The position numbers were made by a program, and so were the translations under genes. 64,000 nucleotides of DNA from the NCBI RefSeq assembly GCF_018130545.1, contig NZ_JAFCKF010000003.1, positions 682,001-746,000 of the forward strand. Direction: 5' to 3'. Below, piece after piece: positions 36,543-45,590 of this stretch. Every line of letters begins with the position of its first letter. The stretch's first letter is position 1. Below the pieces are notes generated by a model. That model was not told where the DNA came from, made no database searches, and saw only the letters and a program-made list of their open reading frames with translations. This stretch comes from Bradyrhizobium tropiciagri (GTDB taxonomy: Bacteria; Pseudomonadota; Alphaproteobacteria; Rhizobiales; Xanthobacteraceae).

Positions 36543-37742
36543 TCACTTCGACAGCCGGATGCTCGCGATCTCGCCGGGCCTCTTGCCTTGCGATAAGCCG
36601 GCGTAAAGATCCTCGTAGCGCGACACACACGCATCCAGGCTGAAATTCCTTTCGGTGCGGTCCGCCGCCTTCACGCCCATTCGGGTGCGCAATGCCCCGT
36701 CCGCCGCGAGACGAAGGATCGCCTCGCTCATCGCCTTGGGGTCGCGCGGCGGCACGATGAACCCGGTTTCCCCGTTGATGTTCGCTTCGGGATTTCCGCC
36801 GACGTCGGTTGCGATCACCGGAAGCCCGGCCGCCATGCTCTCGAGAACGGCGTTCGAAAAGCCCTCCTCATGCGAGGACAGGACGCTGACGTCCGCCGCG
36901 CACAGGAGATCAGGCACCTCACTTCTTGAACCGAGAAACAGCACGTGATCCGCGATCCCGGAATTCGACGCTTGCTCGCGCAGCGTCGTGCCGATGCCGT
37001 CGTCCCGCCCCACCACCAGCAATCTCCAGCCGACCGGCAAGTCGGCGTTCGCGATCGAAAAGGCCGCGAGCAAATCCTGGTGTCCTTTGTAAGGGATGAG
37101 GTTTGCCACGATGATGAAAACGAGGGCCTCTTGATCGATCTCGAGCGACGCACGCACGCTCTGCCGTACCATCGGAGGCTGTCGATACCCTGCGAGATCA
37201 ATGCCGTTATAGATCAGCCCGAGCCGATCTTCCGGGACGTTCTCGTCATCATGCAGTTGACGCACGACGCTGTTCGAGTTTCCGAGAATCGCCGTCATAT
37301 GGTGATGCAGCCTGGCTTCGATCGCGCCACTGAAGCGCATGTTCCGCTGATAGTAATTGAGGCTTCGCCGGCTCATGACGCGAACCGGAACGCGGGCCAG
37401 GATCGACGCCGGCGCCCCCAGGATGTAGGCACCCGGCAAGAAGAAATGAGCGATCGCCGGGCGAAATCGGCGCATGACGCGACAAAGCCAAAGCACCGTC
37501 TCGGCGAGACGCGCGAGGGTCCGGATCCGCGATCTGCCGCCGGACCGTGGCACGGCCGGACGAACGATCACCTCGAAGCCAGCCGCCTCCAAACCGTCCG
37601 CGAGCTTACCTCTTTCAGTCAGGCAGCAAACCACCGGCTTCCATCGGGCGCGATCAAGCCTTGGGATGATCTGTGTCAGATGCCGCTCGGCTCCCCCGAC
37701 ATCGAGGGAGCCGATCACGTATATGATGGGGAGTGGGCTCAT
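36543..37742 (-). CDS. family 4 glycosyltransferase
   Basis: The 399-residue GT-B enzyme starts IIYVIGSLDVGGAERHL and has the C-terminal donor site (FIIVANLIPYKGH, SSHEEGFSNAVLESMAAG, GGNPEANINGETG). It transfers a sugar from a nucleotide donor on the cytoplasmic face. It is the last gene of the long minus-strand glycan run and follows the methyltransferase gene by 84 bases. The donor and linkage are not readable from the sequence. Confidence 0.88.
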   Translation of the reverse strand: MSPLPIIYVIGSLDVGGAERHLTQIIPRLDRARWKPVVCCLTERGKLADGLEAAGFEVIVRPAVPRSGGRSRIRTLARLAETVLWLCRVMRRFRPAIAHFFLPGAYILGAPASILARVPVRVMSRRSLNYYQRNMRFSGAIEARLHHHMTAILGNSNSVVRQLHDDENVPEDRLGLIYNGIDLAGYRQPPMVRQSVRASLEIDQEALVFIIVANLIPYKGHQDLLAAFSIANADLPVGWRLLVVGRDDGIGTTLREQASNSGIADHVLFLGSRSEVPDLLCAADVSVLSSHEEGFSNAVLESMAAGLPVIATDVGGNPEANINGETGFIVPPRDPKAMSEAILRLAADGALRTRMGVKAADRTERNFSLDACVSRYEDLYAGLSQGKRPGEIASIRLSK

Positions 37743-37826
37743 TGCCTGGAAATCAATGACGTCCTCGCCGCAACCGCGATCGTTCCGTCACGGTCACATG
37801 GTGGCAGAGGACGCCGCACCGTTTCG

Positions 37827-38636
37827 CTATGAATTCCGCACAAACAGGAATTCGGAATTTGCTTCGCCGGTTGCGATCTTGTCGAGTTTGAAGCCCATCT
37901 TCTCGACGAAATCGATGGCGTCCTTGTCGTAGACGAACTCCATGGGCCAGCCGCCGAGCCAATCACGGATGTCGGTGAATTTGTTCATGCCGCGCATTTT
38001 CTTGTATTCGCGCACCCGCCGGATGAACGCGGGCAGATTCCGTGGATCCTTGTACATTTCGAAACGCCAGACGTACCAACCGTCCATAAGCCTGCGCTGC
38101 AACCAACCGGAAGCAACGTATCGACGCTTCACATCCAGCCAGAATTCCGGAGTCGGGTCCTTCTGCACGTCAGCCGAGTAGAGTGCGATGTAGAACAGTC
38201 CCCCCGGTTTCACGCGGCTAGCCGCGTTCTGGATCGCATGCCAGACTTCACCGGTGTGATGCAGCACGCCCCACGAATAGACCAGATCGTAGAGCGGCAA
38301 TTTGCTGACGTAAGCATCGTCGAGAACCGACCCCTGCTCCGCGGTCCAATTGGCGGGATTACCCGCTTGCGACTGGACAAACTTGCTGGCCCGGACCGAA
38401 TCCGGATCATAGTCAAAACCATCCACCCGAGCGGCGCCTGCGTCCAACATGGCAATCGAATGGAGCCCGCTGCCACAACCAATATCGAGAACCGTCAGGC
38501 CATTGAGATCGGGACGTCCCATGAACTGAAGAATATGACGCTTCGAGGTCTGAACCTTCTCCGAGTCAAAATTCTTCTGAATAAAGTCGTGCCAATTCTT
38601 TCCGAACTCGAAGCGCTTCTCTTCTACCTGGTCCAT
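37827..38636 (-). CDS. class I SAM-dependent methyltransferase
   Basis: From ATG 38636 the product is 269 residues; GAGGA lies about eight bases upstream. The longer frame to 38861 runs back into the next gene and is not credible. Motif I (VLDIGCGSGLHSI), FDYDPDS and SWGVLHHTGEVW are clear, with a tyrosine/tryptophan-rich C-terminal half (DGWYVWRFEMY). It probably methylates the growing or finished glycan. It follows the 530-aa GT4 gene after 22 bases. Confidence 0.82.
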   Translation of the reverse strand: MDQVEEKRFEFGKNWHDFIQKNFDSEKVQTSKRHILQFMGRPDLNGLTVLDIGCGSGLHSIAMLDAGAARVDGFDYDPDSVRASKFVQSQAGNPANWTAEQGSVLDDAYVSKLPLYDLVYSWGVLHHTGEVWHAIQNAASRVKPGGLFYIALYSADVQKDPTPEFWLDVKRRYVASGWLQRRLMDGWYVWRFEMYKDPRNLPAFIRRVREYKKMRGMNKFTDIRDWLGGWPMEFVYDKDAIDFVEKMGFKLDKIATGEANSEFLFVRNS

Positions 38637-38658
38637 CAAATTGTCCTCTGGAATCCGT

Positions 38659-40251
38659 TTAACCATACACCGCGAGCGTTTCATCGATCGCACGCTGACC
38701 CCCGAAGCGCTTAAACGCGAACTCAGGACCATCTTTCGCCGCAGCTTCTCGCCACTGGCCGTCTCGCAAAAGGCGCACGATTTGGCAAGCACCCGATGCA
38801 GCGTCCCAGTCCTGAAGAACCCAGCCTGACTTGCCGTGATTAACAGCCTCCGGGGCGCCACCCGCCGGCGTCGTCACCGCAGGTACGCCCAGGAACTGCG
38901 CTTCGACCAGAACGTTCGGAAGCCCCTCCGCACGGGACGTCAGAAGCATCAGGTCCATGCTGGCCATAGCGGCCATTGACTCCTTCAGATGTCCCGCGAA
39001 GAACACGGCCCCCGCCAAATCTTCGGCGGCCGAGCGAGCCTCCATGGCTGCACGCAGAGGTCCATCTCCAACGATCAGAAAGCGCACTTCGGGCAGATCT
39101 CGGCGGATGAGCGCCGCTATCTCCAGCCACAGCATGGGGCACTTTTCCTCGGTAAAGCGCATCACGGTCCCCACAACCAACGCACCGGGTTCAATCCCGA
39201 CACGCTGTCGGAGCTTGATACAATCCGCCTTGTACTCCGCCAACTCGGACTCATCAAAGGCATAACCGTTGCGAACGACGCCGATCGAGTTCTTGGCCAA
39301 TCCAAGCCACGACTCGTAGGCCCTGGCACCAGCCGCACTGTTGTTGATCATCTTGACGCCTGGCTGGCGCGCCAGCCACCGGTAGCTTTCACGCATGTAG
39401 GGCTGATGAAAAACGAAATTGATCGGCGGCAGACTACGTTGCGAGATGATTATTTTGGGAACGCCCGTCAGCACCGCTGCGATGCCCCCTTTGATGTTGA
39501 CTTCGTCGAGCCAGAGGTGGGCAATCTCGGGGTGTTGCGCCGCCAATGTCTTGGCATAAAGAGCCACGTCGCCGCGCAGTTCCAACGGCAAGGTATCAAC
39601 GACGCTCCGCAGCGCCGGATCGAGGTCGCTGTCGGCTTCAGCGCCGATGACACTGGCTGCAATATCCTTGGACTCCAGCTCCGGCAGAAAGAACCTGCTG
39701 ACAGGAGAGGATAGATAAACGCAGGCAACGCGGATGTTCAGCTTCCTGCCCTCACGAAGCCCCCGCGCGGTGACCACCAACTGGCGCTCTGCACCGCCTG
39801 GTCCAAGCGTTCCAATCATCATCGTCACGCCGCGCCGTCGCACAATCGAGCTCCTTGCGCCCGAAACATCTTGCCGCTTCAACTGGAGGTCGAACTTCCG
39901 AAGGGCGCGACAATGATGCCCATCAGGCATCGCCAGGACGAGCTTGAGAATTCGAAGTTCGACACGCTCCGCCATGCTGAGTTCCGCTGGATTACGCGCC
40001 AGCAGGGGACGACAGCGAGCCATCTTCGACCAACCGAATAAGTACGCATCCCTGAACGTGACGGATGGAGGCTGACGCAACAAATACCGCCGGACAAATG
40101 CAATCGCGCGGTGTGGCAAATTGCGACGGATCCCCTTCGCGAATGCCTTCGCCACGAACTTCGGACCGTCTGCAAACATGGCGACGGCCCGCTCCGGCGG
40201 CCGCCACGCAGCATTGCCCTTCGATGACGTTGTTTGTTCCTCCTCGTTCAC
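38659..40251 (-). CDS. family 4 glycosyltransferase with N-terminal extension
   Basis: The 530-residue product has about 140 N-terminal residues of unknown role, then a GT4 domain opening VTMMIGTLGPGGAERQL. Signatures include LWLDEVNIKGGIAA, INNSAAGARAYESWL, FLIVGDGPL and EGLPNVLVEAQFLGVP. The same signatures recur in the GT4 half of the 720-aa protein encoded just upstream (40372-42534), so the two are paralogues. The donor is unknown. The stop is 22 bases before the methyltransferase start. Confidence 0.85.
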   Translation of the reverse strand: MNEEEQTTSSKGNAAWRPPERAVAMFADGPKFVAKAFAKGIRRNLPHRAIAFVRRYLLRQPPSVTFRDAYLFGWSKMARCRPLLARNPAELSMAERVELRILKLVLAMPDGHHCRALRKFDLQLKRQDVSGARSSIVRRRGVTMMIGTLGPGGAERQLVVTARGLREGRKLNIRVACVYLSSPVSRFFLPELESKDIAASVIGAEADSDLDPALRSVVDTLPLELRGDVALYAKTLAAQHPEIAHLWLDEVNIKGGIAAVLTGVPKIIISQRSLPPINFVFHQPYMRESYRWLARQPGVKMINNSAAGARAYESWLGLAKNSIGVVRNGYAFDESELAEYKADCIKLRQRVGIEPGALVVGTVMRFTEEKCPMLWLEIAALIRRDLPEVRFLIVGDGPLRAAMEARSAAEDLAGAVFFAGHLKESMAAMASMDLMLLTSRAEGLPNVLVEAQFLGVPAVTTPAGGAPEAVNHGKSGWVLQDWDAASGACQIVRLLRDGQWREAAAKDGPEFAFKRFGGQRAIDETLAVYG

Positions 40252-40371
40252 GTTCTTCGTCCCCTAGACAAATGGCCCGGCTGGCCTCCGTTCAAATTGT
40301 GCGATCAGGACTCGCCCGCCCCGCTTGAAAGGCACGATGGGTTCCGCACGACCGTCGACCCATTCGCTCGC

Positions 40372-42534
40372 TCACGATCGATAGATCCAGGACGGGAGTT
40401 TGGCCGTAAACCACTGCAGCGCCCAGGATCGTTGCGGTCGGTCTACCTTCTCCGGAACCGGCTCAGCCGACGGAACAGCTTCGACAACCTTGCTCTCAAC
40501 TGCCGAACGGACGGCAATTCCATGGCGAGCGGCAAGCATCCCGTCAGCCATGAGCTCCACACTAAAGGAAGTCTTGACGTGTTGCGGCGCCAGTTGCGCA
40601 GCTTTTTTTCTCCAGCGCAAGTTGCCCAGCAAGTCAACGATGGTATCAGCCATGATTCGCGCCGTTGCGTCGGGCTTGAATATCTGCCCCGTCGCACCAT
40701 CCAGCACGGCCTCGGGAGCACCTCCGGCGGAGGTCGTAGCTACGGGAACCCCAAGCGCCTGCGCTTCGAGAATGACGTTTGGAAGACCCTCGATACGCGA
40801 CGCCAGGAAGAACAGGTCCATCGCGGCAATTGCGGCGGCTGGGCGCAGTTCCAGATCGGCAAATATCAGCGCGCCGGTCAACCCAAGCTGTTCGGCGTGA
40901 GCGCGAACATCATCGAACCGCGCACCGTTGCCCACCAGCAAGAAGCGCACATTCGGCATCTTCTCACGGATCATCGCCGCGACATCGAGCCAAAGGAATG
41001 GACGTTTCTCCGTCATCATTCTGAAGACGCCACCAACAATCAACGTCTTCTTGTCGATCCCCAGCGCGGCTCGATACTGCTTTCTCAGGACCGCCGGTTC
41101 AGCATCATTGTCTAGGTCAAGTCCGTTGTGCACGACCTTGATCGCCCCCTCCGGGAGCTCCAGCCACTCGGCATACGCGCGCGCACCAGCGCGGCTGTTA
41201 TTTAGCATCTGCAGGTTCGGCTGCTGTGCCAGGAACCGATAACAATCACGATGATATCCGTGATAGTAAGGGAAATTGTAGGAAGGCATATTCCGAAAGC
41301 AGAGCAACGTTCGAGGGATCTGCAGTACGGTCGCCGCAATGCCGCCTTTGATGCAGACTTCGTCCATCCAGAGATACACCGTCTCAGGATTTACGTCGGC
41401 GAGAAGATCGTAATACGCCCTCACGTCAGCGAGTTCGGGCGACAACACTTCAAACGGATCAGGATTTGCGACCTTCCCCGTTGCGGGCGGAGATTTCGCG
41501 GTAGAGAAGCCATCGATGATCCTGACGCCCGCCTTTTCCAGCCTGGCTCTGAAGAAATTCTCGCGCTCCGTCGCCGGCGGATGGACGAGCGCCACAGCAA
41601 CTGAATCCACCCCTCTCGATACGATCTGCTCGACCAAGGCGACCATTTGCCGTTCGGCGCCCCCGGGGCCCAACGAACCAATGATCATCAAGATCCCACT
41701 GCGATGCGGCGACGCCTTCGCTGCCGATACGCTTGCTTGAGCAGCAAGAGCCTGAAACGTCGACAATTGCTTCTGGTAGTCGGTCGCGCGCCCTTTCTGT
41801 CCGATGTACAGAAGTCGATTCCCCGCCCCGGCCTGAGCCGGCTTGTTCTGGCGTATGTTCTCGAGCCAATCCGGTAGAGGATCGACGATAGGCTTTCCGC
41901 TCCAGAAGGCATCGTGCGGGACGAAGATATTGTCGTCGAATCCCACTCGGTGCGTGACCACTTCATCGACACCGAATCGCGAGAGAAGCGCTTTCAGTGA
42001 CGACTGATCGAGCGAACGGACGTGCTGCCAACGGTGAAACAGCAAATTGCTGACCGGACAGTACGCCATGTCCAGATCGAGGTCTTCGTTGTTGGGCGTG
42101 GTGATGACCAGGATGCCCCCCGGGCGCACAAAACGCGCCAAGCGATCGAGCGTGACGTCCAGGACTTCGTCCAAGACATGCTCGATGACCTCGGACATGA
42201 TCACGACGTCGAAAGTCTCGGTCGAATCATCGCCCACGACGCCCAGGAATCCGTCGAAATTCTCCAGCGCACGCTGCAGATTTGCCGCGCGCCCCTTCGA
42301 CGGCTCGTACCCCGCCACCGTGAGGCCACGCTGCGCCATGAAGCGAAGCAAGTGACCGTCGCCTGCACCGAAATCGAGAATGCGCCCGTACTTCGGAAGT
42401 ATGTGGTCGATAGCCGTAATGACGCTACGGCCCCCAAGCTTCGCGAAACTGAGTTCGGTCAGCCGGGTTTGCCCCACATTGTCCCAGAACCGATTAACCA
42501 GTTCGGGAGTCCACTTCAACCGTTCCGCAGCCAT
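40372..42534 (-). CDS. fused SAM methyltransferase - family 4 glycosyltransferase
   Basis: The 720-residue product has a methyltransferase domain at about residues 1-230 (ILDFGAGDGHLLRFMAQ, MSEVIEHVLDEV) and a GT4 domain from about 280 (GILMIIGSLGPGGAERQM, YLWMDEVCIKGGIAA, LNNSRAGARAYAEWL, EGLPNVILEAQALGVP). The GT part is a clear paralogue of the 530-aa protein encoded next. A basic/aromatic tail (WALQWFTAKLPSWIY) might touch the membrane. The fusion suggests that one chain both adds and methylates a sugar, as may be needed for a methylated terminus. Confidence 0.87.
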   Translation of the reverse strand: MAAERLKWTPELVNRFWDNVGQTRLTELSFAKLGGRSVITAIDHILPKYGRILDFGAGDGHLLRFMAQRGLTVAGYEPSKGRAANLQRALENFDGFLGVVGDDSTETFDVVIMSEVIEHVLDEVLDVTLDRLARFVRPGGILVITTPNNEDLDLDMAYCPVSNLLFHRWQHVRSLDQSSLKALLSRFGVDEVVTHRVGFDDNIFVPHDAFWSGKPIVDPLPDWLENIRQNKPAQAGAGNRLLYIGQKGRATDYQKQLSTFQALAAQASVSAAKASPHRSGILMIIGSLGPGGAERQMVALVEQIVSRGVDSVAVALVHPPATERENFFRARLEKAGVRIIDGFSTAKSPPATGKVANPDPFEVLSPELADVRAYYDLLADVNPETVYLWMDEVCIKGGIAATVLQIPRTLLCFRNMPSYNFPYYHGYHRDCYRFLAQQPNLQMLNNSRAGARAYAEWLELPEGAIKVVHNGLDLDNDAEPAVLRKQYRAALGIDKKTLIVGGVFRMMTEKRPFLWLDVAAMIREKMPNVRFLLVGNGARFDDVRAHAEQLGLTGALIFADLELRPAAAIAAMDLFFLASRIEGLPNVILEAQALGVPVATTSAGGAPEAVLDGATGQIFKPDATARIMADTIVDLLGNLRWRKKAAQLAPQHVKTSFSVELMADGMLAARHGIAVRSAVESKVVEAVPSAEPVPEKVDRPQRSWALQWFTAKLPSWIYRS

Positions 42535-42577
42535 CTCAGAGCCTTTTCACCATTGTACGAAGCAGCTCAGCCCCATT

Positions 42578-43456
42578 CTACTGCTTAATCGTGAAGGCCT
42601 GCCCCGTTGGCAGGAGCGCGAGGTTCTCGGCCTTCGATTCGAAGAATTCGTCAGCTGCTTGTTTCGCACCCGGGCATGATTTGAACCCGTGATCATCAAG
42701 CAGGATGATGCCCCCCGCAACCATGCGGGGATAAAAGAACTGCAGCGAGTCGAGCGTGGGCTGATAGAGATCGACATCGATGTGAACAAAGCGAAACCTG
42801 CAGTCGGCCGCCTCGGCAAATCGCGTGGGGATCCAGCCCTTGTAGATCCGATAGTTGTCGAACCCGCGCAAGCTCTGGGTCAACTCGTCTTCGGCCGCGG
42901 TCAGCGAGCCCTTCCGCCAGTATGTGCCATCGACGGAAGCCGGCTCGGACAACCCCTCGAAACTGTCGAAGAGATGAATGGACATCGGCATTTTCCTGAA
43001 GGCCTGGCACAGCAGGTAGGCGGTGGCGCCCCTGTACGTGCCGCATTCGGCTGCATCGCCGTCCAGGTTAACGACGAGTTTCAGCAACTCATTCATCGCG
43101 TATTTGCGATCAAGCGAATGCCAATTCCCTACATCCATGAACCTCATGTAGTAGGCCAGGAATGCTTCATCCTCGAGGAATATCCGAGCGAACTCGGAGA
43201 ATTTGAACTTCGGATAGATCGCTGTCGTCAGCGCCTCAGCGGAGAGATAGCGCTCGAACTCCGAGGATTCTAACTCCAGCCCACGCTTCAAGACGGTGAG
43301 AAGTTGAACGGCCTTGTCCGGCGCAAGGCTCTCGATCTCCGCCGCCAGCCGAGCAGCATCAGAGCTATAGACCGGCACCGGAGCGGGCTGCACCGCAACT
43401 TCGGTCTCGGTCTTCGCGCGCGTTCCCAGCAACGGGGCCATTATTCGCTTCAACAT
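42578..43456 (-). CDS. TylF/MycF-type O-methyltransferase
   Basis: The 292-residue product matches the macrocin-O-methyltransferase (TylF) family: AECGTYRGATAYLL for SAM binding, HLFDSFEGLSEP, the metal/active-site segments HIDVDLYQPT and LLDDHGF. Members methylate sugar hydroxyls with Mg2+. It overlaps the end of wzt by seven bases. Coupling to a Wzt with a carbohydrate-binding domain is suggestive of methylation of the exported chain's end. Confidence 0.88.
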   Translation of the reverse strand: MLKRIMAPLLGTRAKTETEVAVQPAPVPVYSSDAARLAAEIESLAPDKAVQLLTVLKRGLELESSEFERYLSAEALTTAIYPKFKFSEFARIFLEDEAFLAYYMRFMDVGNWHSLDRKYAMNELLKLVVNLDGDAAECGTYRGATAYLLCQAFRKMPMSIHLFDSFEGLSEPASVDGTYWRKGSLTAAEDELTQSLRGFDNYRIYKGWIPTRFAEAADCRFRFVHIDVDLYQPTLDSLQFFYPRMVAGGIILLDDHGFKSCPGAKQAADEFFESKAENLALLPTGQAFTIKQ

Positions 43457-44793
43457 CCTCCGACAGCTCCGCTTACCTGGGCGACATTCTCTTGTTCAGA
43501 GGAGATCACGATTTCACTCTCCAGGTTGACCAAGGCCGTCGTGAAAGCCCCTTTCGTACCAACAACCCGGAATTGTATGGCATCTTCGACGAAATCGATC
43601 TTTGCACCATCATGGAGATGCGCGGCGCCGAGCGTTAGAAAGAAGTCGCCCGCAGCCAACCACATGGTGCAATCGCACGCTATCGTCAGAACGTCGCCGG
43701 CCCGGGCTTGCCACGCCACGCCATGGCTCGTCAGGTTGGTCGCCCCCCAAACGACGGTGCCCCTGCGGTCCTTGATTGCAAAACCACAGGACAATGCCGG
43801 AATGTCCGCATCGCATCGAAACCGCATCGAAAAGCGATAATTACTCCCACTCTGGAGGAGGGTTGAGCGTCGTCCGTGCTCATCGAACACCCCCCAATCG
43901 AGCAGACGCCCCTCACCCGATCCATATCGAACCTTCGGCGCGATCTCCTCCGCCGGCAGCTCGGAATCGTCGGCATTCTCGACAGTTATTTGACTGATTG
44001 CGTTCTCCAGCCCGGGGGACGATGCCTCTTCGGCCTTGGTCGCCGTGCTCGCCTCCGTCTTGCCAAACAGCAGATTGTGATAGACCACCGATATCGGCCC
44101 CGCCTCGCCTTCCGCGAAGACTCTCCCGCCTTCTAGAATCAGGGCGCGATCGCAGAAGGTCGTAATGGTGTTGGTGTCATGCGAAACAAGCAAGATCGTC
44201 GCATTCTTCTGCTTCAGCCGCTGGATCCAGCCGAAGCATTTCATTTGGAAACGCGCATCGCCGACTGAGAGAGCTTCGTCGACGATCAGGATATCCGGCT
44301 CGACGCTGATCGCGGTAGCGAACGTGAGACGCGCCTGCATCCCGGTGGAATAGGTCTTGAACGGCTGATCGATAACGTCGCGCAGTTCGCTGAAGTCGAT
44401 GATCGAATCGAGCTTGCTCTCGATTTCCGCCTTGGACATTCCGAGGCACAGGCCGCCCATGAAAATGTTCTCTCGGCCGGTGTAGTCCGGGTGAAACCCA
44501 GTTCCCAGTTCGAGGATGGCGGTGATCCGACCGTTGACTTTCAGATCACCCGACGAGCGCTCCAGCGTTCCGGCGATGATCTTGAGCAACGTCGATTTTC
44601 CGGCTCCGTTGCGCCCGAGAACTCCAACAATCTCGCCGCGCTTCAGGTCGAGATCGATGGACTGAAGCGCGACGCGCTCGGTGTGGCGCGGAGCGCGACG
44701 GATGATTTCGACGAGCGGGTCGATCGCATGCTCATAGACGCGATACGCCTTGCGAAGTCCCCGGGCACTGATGGCGATTTCTTTTCCGGTCAT
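43450..44793 (-). CDS. wzt: polysaccharide ABC exporter ATPase with C-terminal glycan-binding domain
   Basis: From ATG 44793 the product is 447 residues. Residues 1-250 form the ATPase with Walker A (GRNGAGKST), TYSTGMQARLTFA signature and Walker B (ILIVDEALSVGD). The last 150 residues form a Wzt C-terminal domain (RYGSGEGRLLDWGVFDEHG, ALSCGFAIKDRRGTVVWG in parts), which in the O9a-type systems binds the capped chain end. The frame extends upstream to 45477 but only as an overlap with wzm. ATGA overlap with wzm shows coupling. Confidence 0.93.
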   Translation of the reverse strand: MTGKEIAISARGLRKAYRVYEHAIDPLVEIIRRAPRHTERVALQSIDLDLKRGEIVGVLGRNGAGKSTLLKIIAGTLERSSGDLKVNGRITAILELGTGFHPDYTGRENIFMGGLCLGMSKAEIESKLDSIIDFSELRDVIDQPFKTYSTGMQARLTFATAISVEPDILIVDEALSVGDARFQMKCFGWIQRLKQKNATILLVSHDTNTITTFCDRALILEGGRVFAEGEAGPISVVYHNLLFGKTEASTATKAEEASSPGLENAISQITVENADDSELPAEEIAPKVRYGSGEGRLLDWGVFDEHGRRSTLLQSGSNYRFSMRFRCDADIPALSCGFAIKDRRGTVVWGATNLTSHGVAWQARAGDVLTIACDCTMWLAAGDFFLTLGAAHLHDGAKIDFVEDAIQFRVVGTKGAFTTALVNLESEIVISSEQENVAQVSGAVGGC

Positions 44794-45590
44794 AGCGCGT
44801 CGCCAAAGCCGTGTTGCAAGCGGGTGAACACCGCGTAGCCAATTCCCAGGCAGGAAAAGGCGCCGAGGGGAAAGACGATCCAGGCCGCCGGATGCTGAAA
44901 GCCTCCGAAATAAAGCGCGTCCTGCCAACACCAAACCTGGTAGCTGAACGGATTCAGGTGAAAGACCCAGTTCATCCAGGACGGCGTCGCAAACGGGTTG
45001 AACAGGATCGGCTGCGCGAACAGATTGACGGTGCAGAAGATCGTCACGATGTCGCGCAAATCGCGGAAGAAGATACCGAGGGCCGACAGCATCAGAGCGA
45101 CGCCGGTCATCGCAATGAGCTGGATCGCAATCAGGAACGGGACAGTCAGAACCATGAACGTCAGAGTTCCACCAACCGCGGCGTAGCCGATCGTGAACAG
45201 GAGCGCGATCGAGTATGGAAGCGCGGAGGCGATCGCAGTCTTGACCGGCAATACCACGACCGGGAAGATGATTTGCTTCACGAGACTCGCATGAGCGGTC
45301 AATATCGTGGTGGAGCGGGCCAGCAAGTCCTGAAACGCCAGCCACGAGACTATGCCGATCAGGACATTGACGGCAAAATCGGGATGACTGCCGCTGCCGC
45401 CTACGCGGGTCGGGAATACATAAGCGAACAGCAGCGAGTACATCAGCATGAGCAGCAGCGGATGGCCATAGGCCCACAGCGCGCCCAGGAGCTGTCCCGC
45501 GTGACGATCACGCAATTCACGCTTCACGAGCTCAGCCACGAGTTCGCGATGCCCGTACATCGAGCCAAGAAGTGACGGCGCCGCTATCAC
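44790..45590 (-). CDS. wzm: polysaccharide ABC exporter permease
   Basis: The 266-residue ABC-2 type membrane protein has about six hydrophobic segments and the family motifs ELVKRELRDRHAGQLLGALW and FFRDLRDIVTIF. It moves lipid-linked polysaccharide across the inner membrane with Wzt. The GTG start overlaps the asnB stop (GTGA) and the end overlaps wzt by four bases, so asnB-wzm-wzt are translationally linked. Confidence 0.92.
   Translation of the reverse strand: MIAAPSLLGSMYGHRELVAELVKRELRDRHAGQLLGALWAYGHPLLLMLMYSLLFAYVFPTRVGGSGSHPDFAVNVLIGIVSWLAFQDLLARSTTILTAHASLVKQIIFPVVVLPVKTAIASALPYSIALLFTIGYAAVGGTLTFMVLTVPFLIAIQLIAMTGVALMLSALGIFFRDLRDIVTIFCTVNLFAQPILFNPFATPSWMNWVFHLNPFSYQVWCWQDALYFGGFQHPAAWIVFPLGAFSCLGIGYAVFTRLQHGFGDAL

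Noticed and set aside
44312-44319. GCGGTAGC core on the plus strand inside wzt
   Set aside because: Antisense to the gene and followed by GAA; taken as chance.
44794-45477. N-terminal extension of wzt to 45477
   Set aside because: It overlaps wzm in another frame and lacks similarity to any Wzt; the ATG at 44793 has a four-base coupling overlap.
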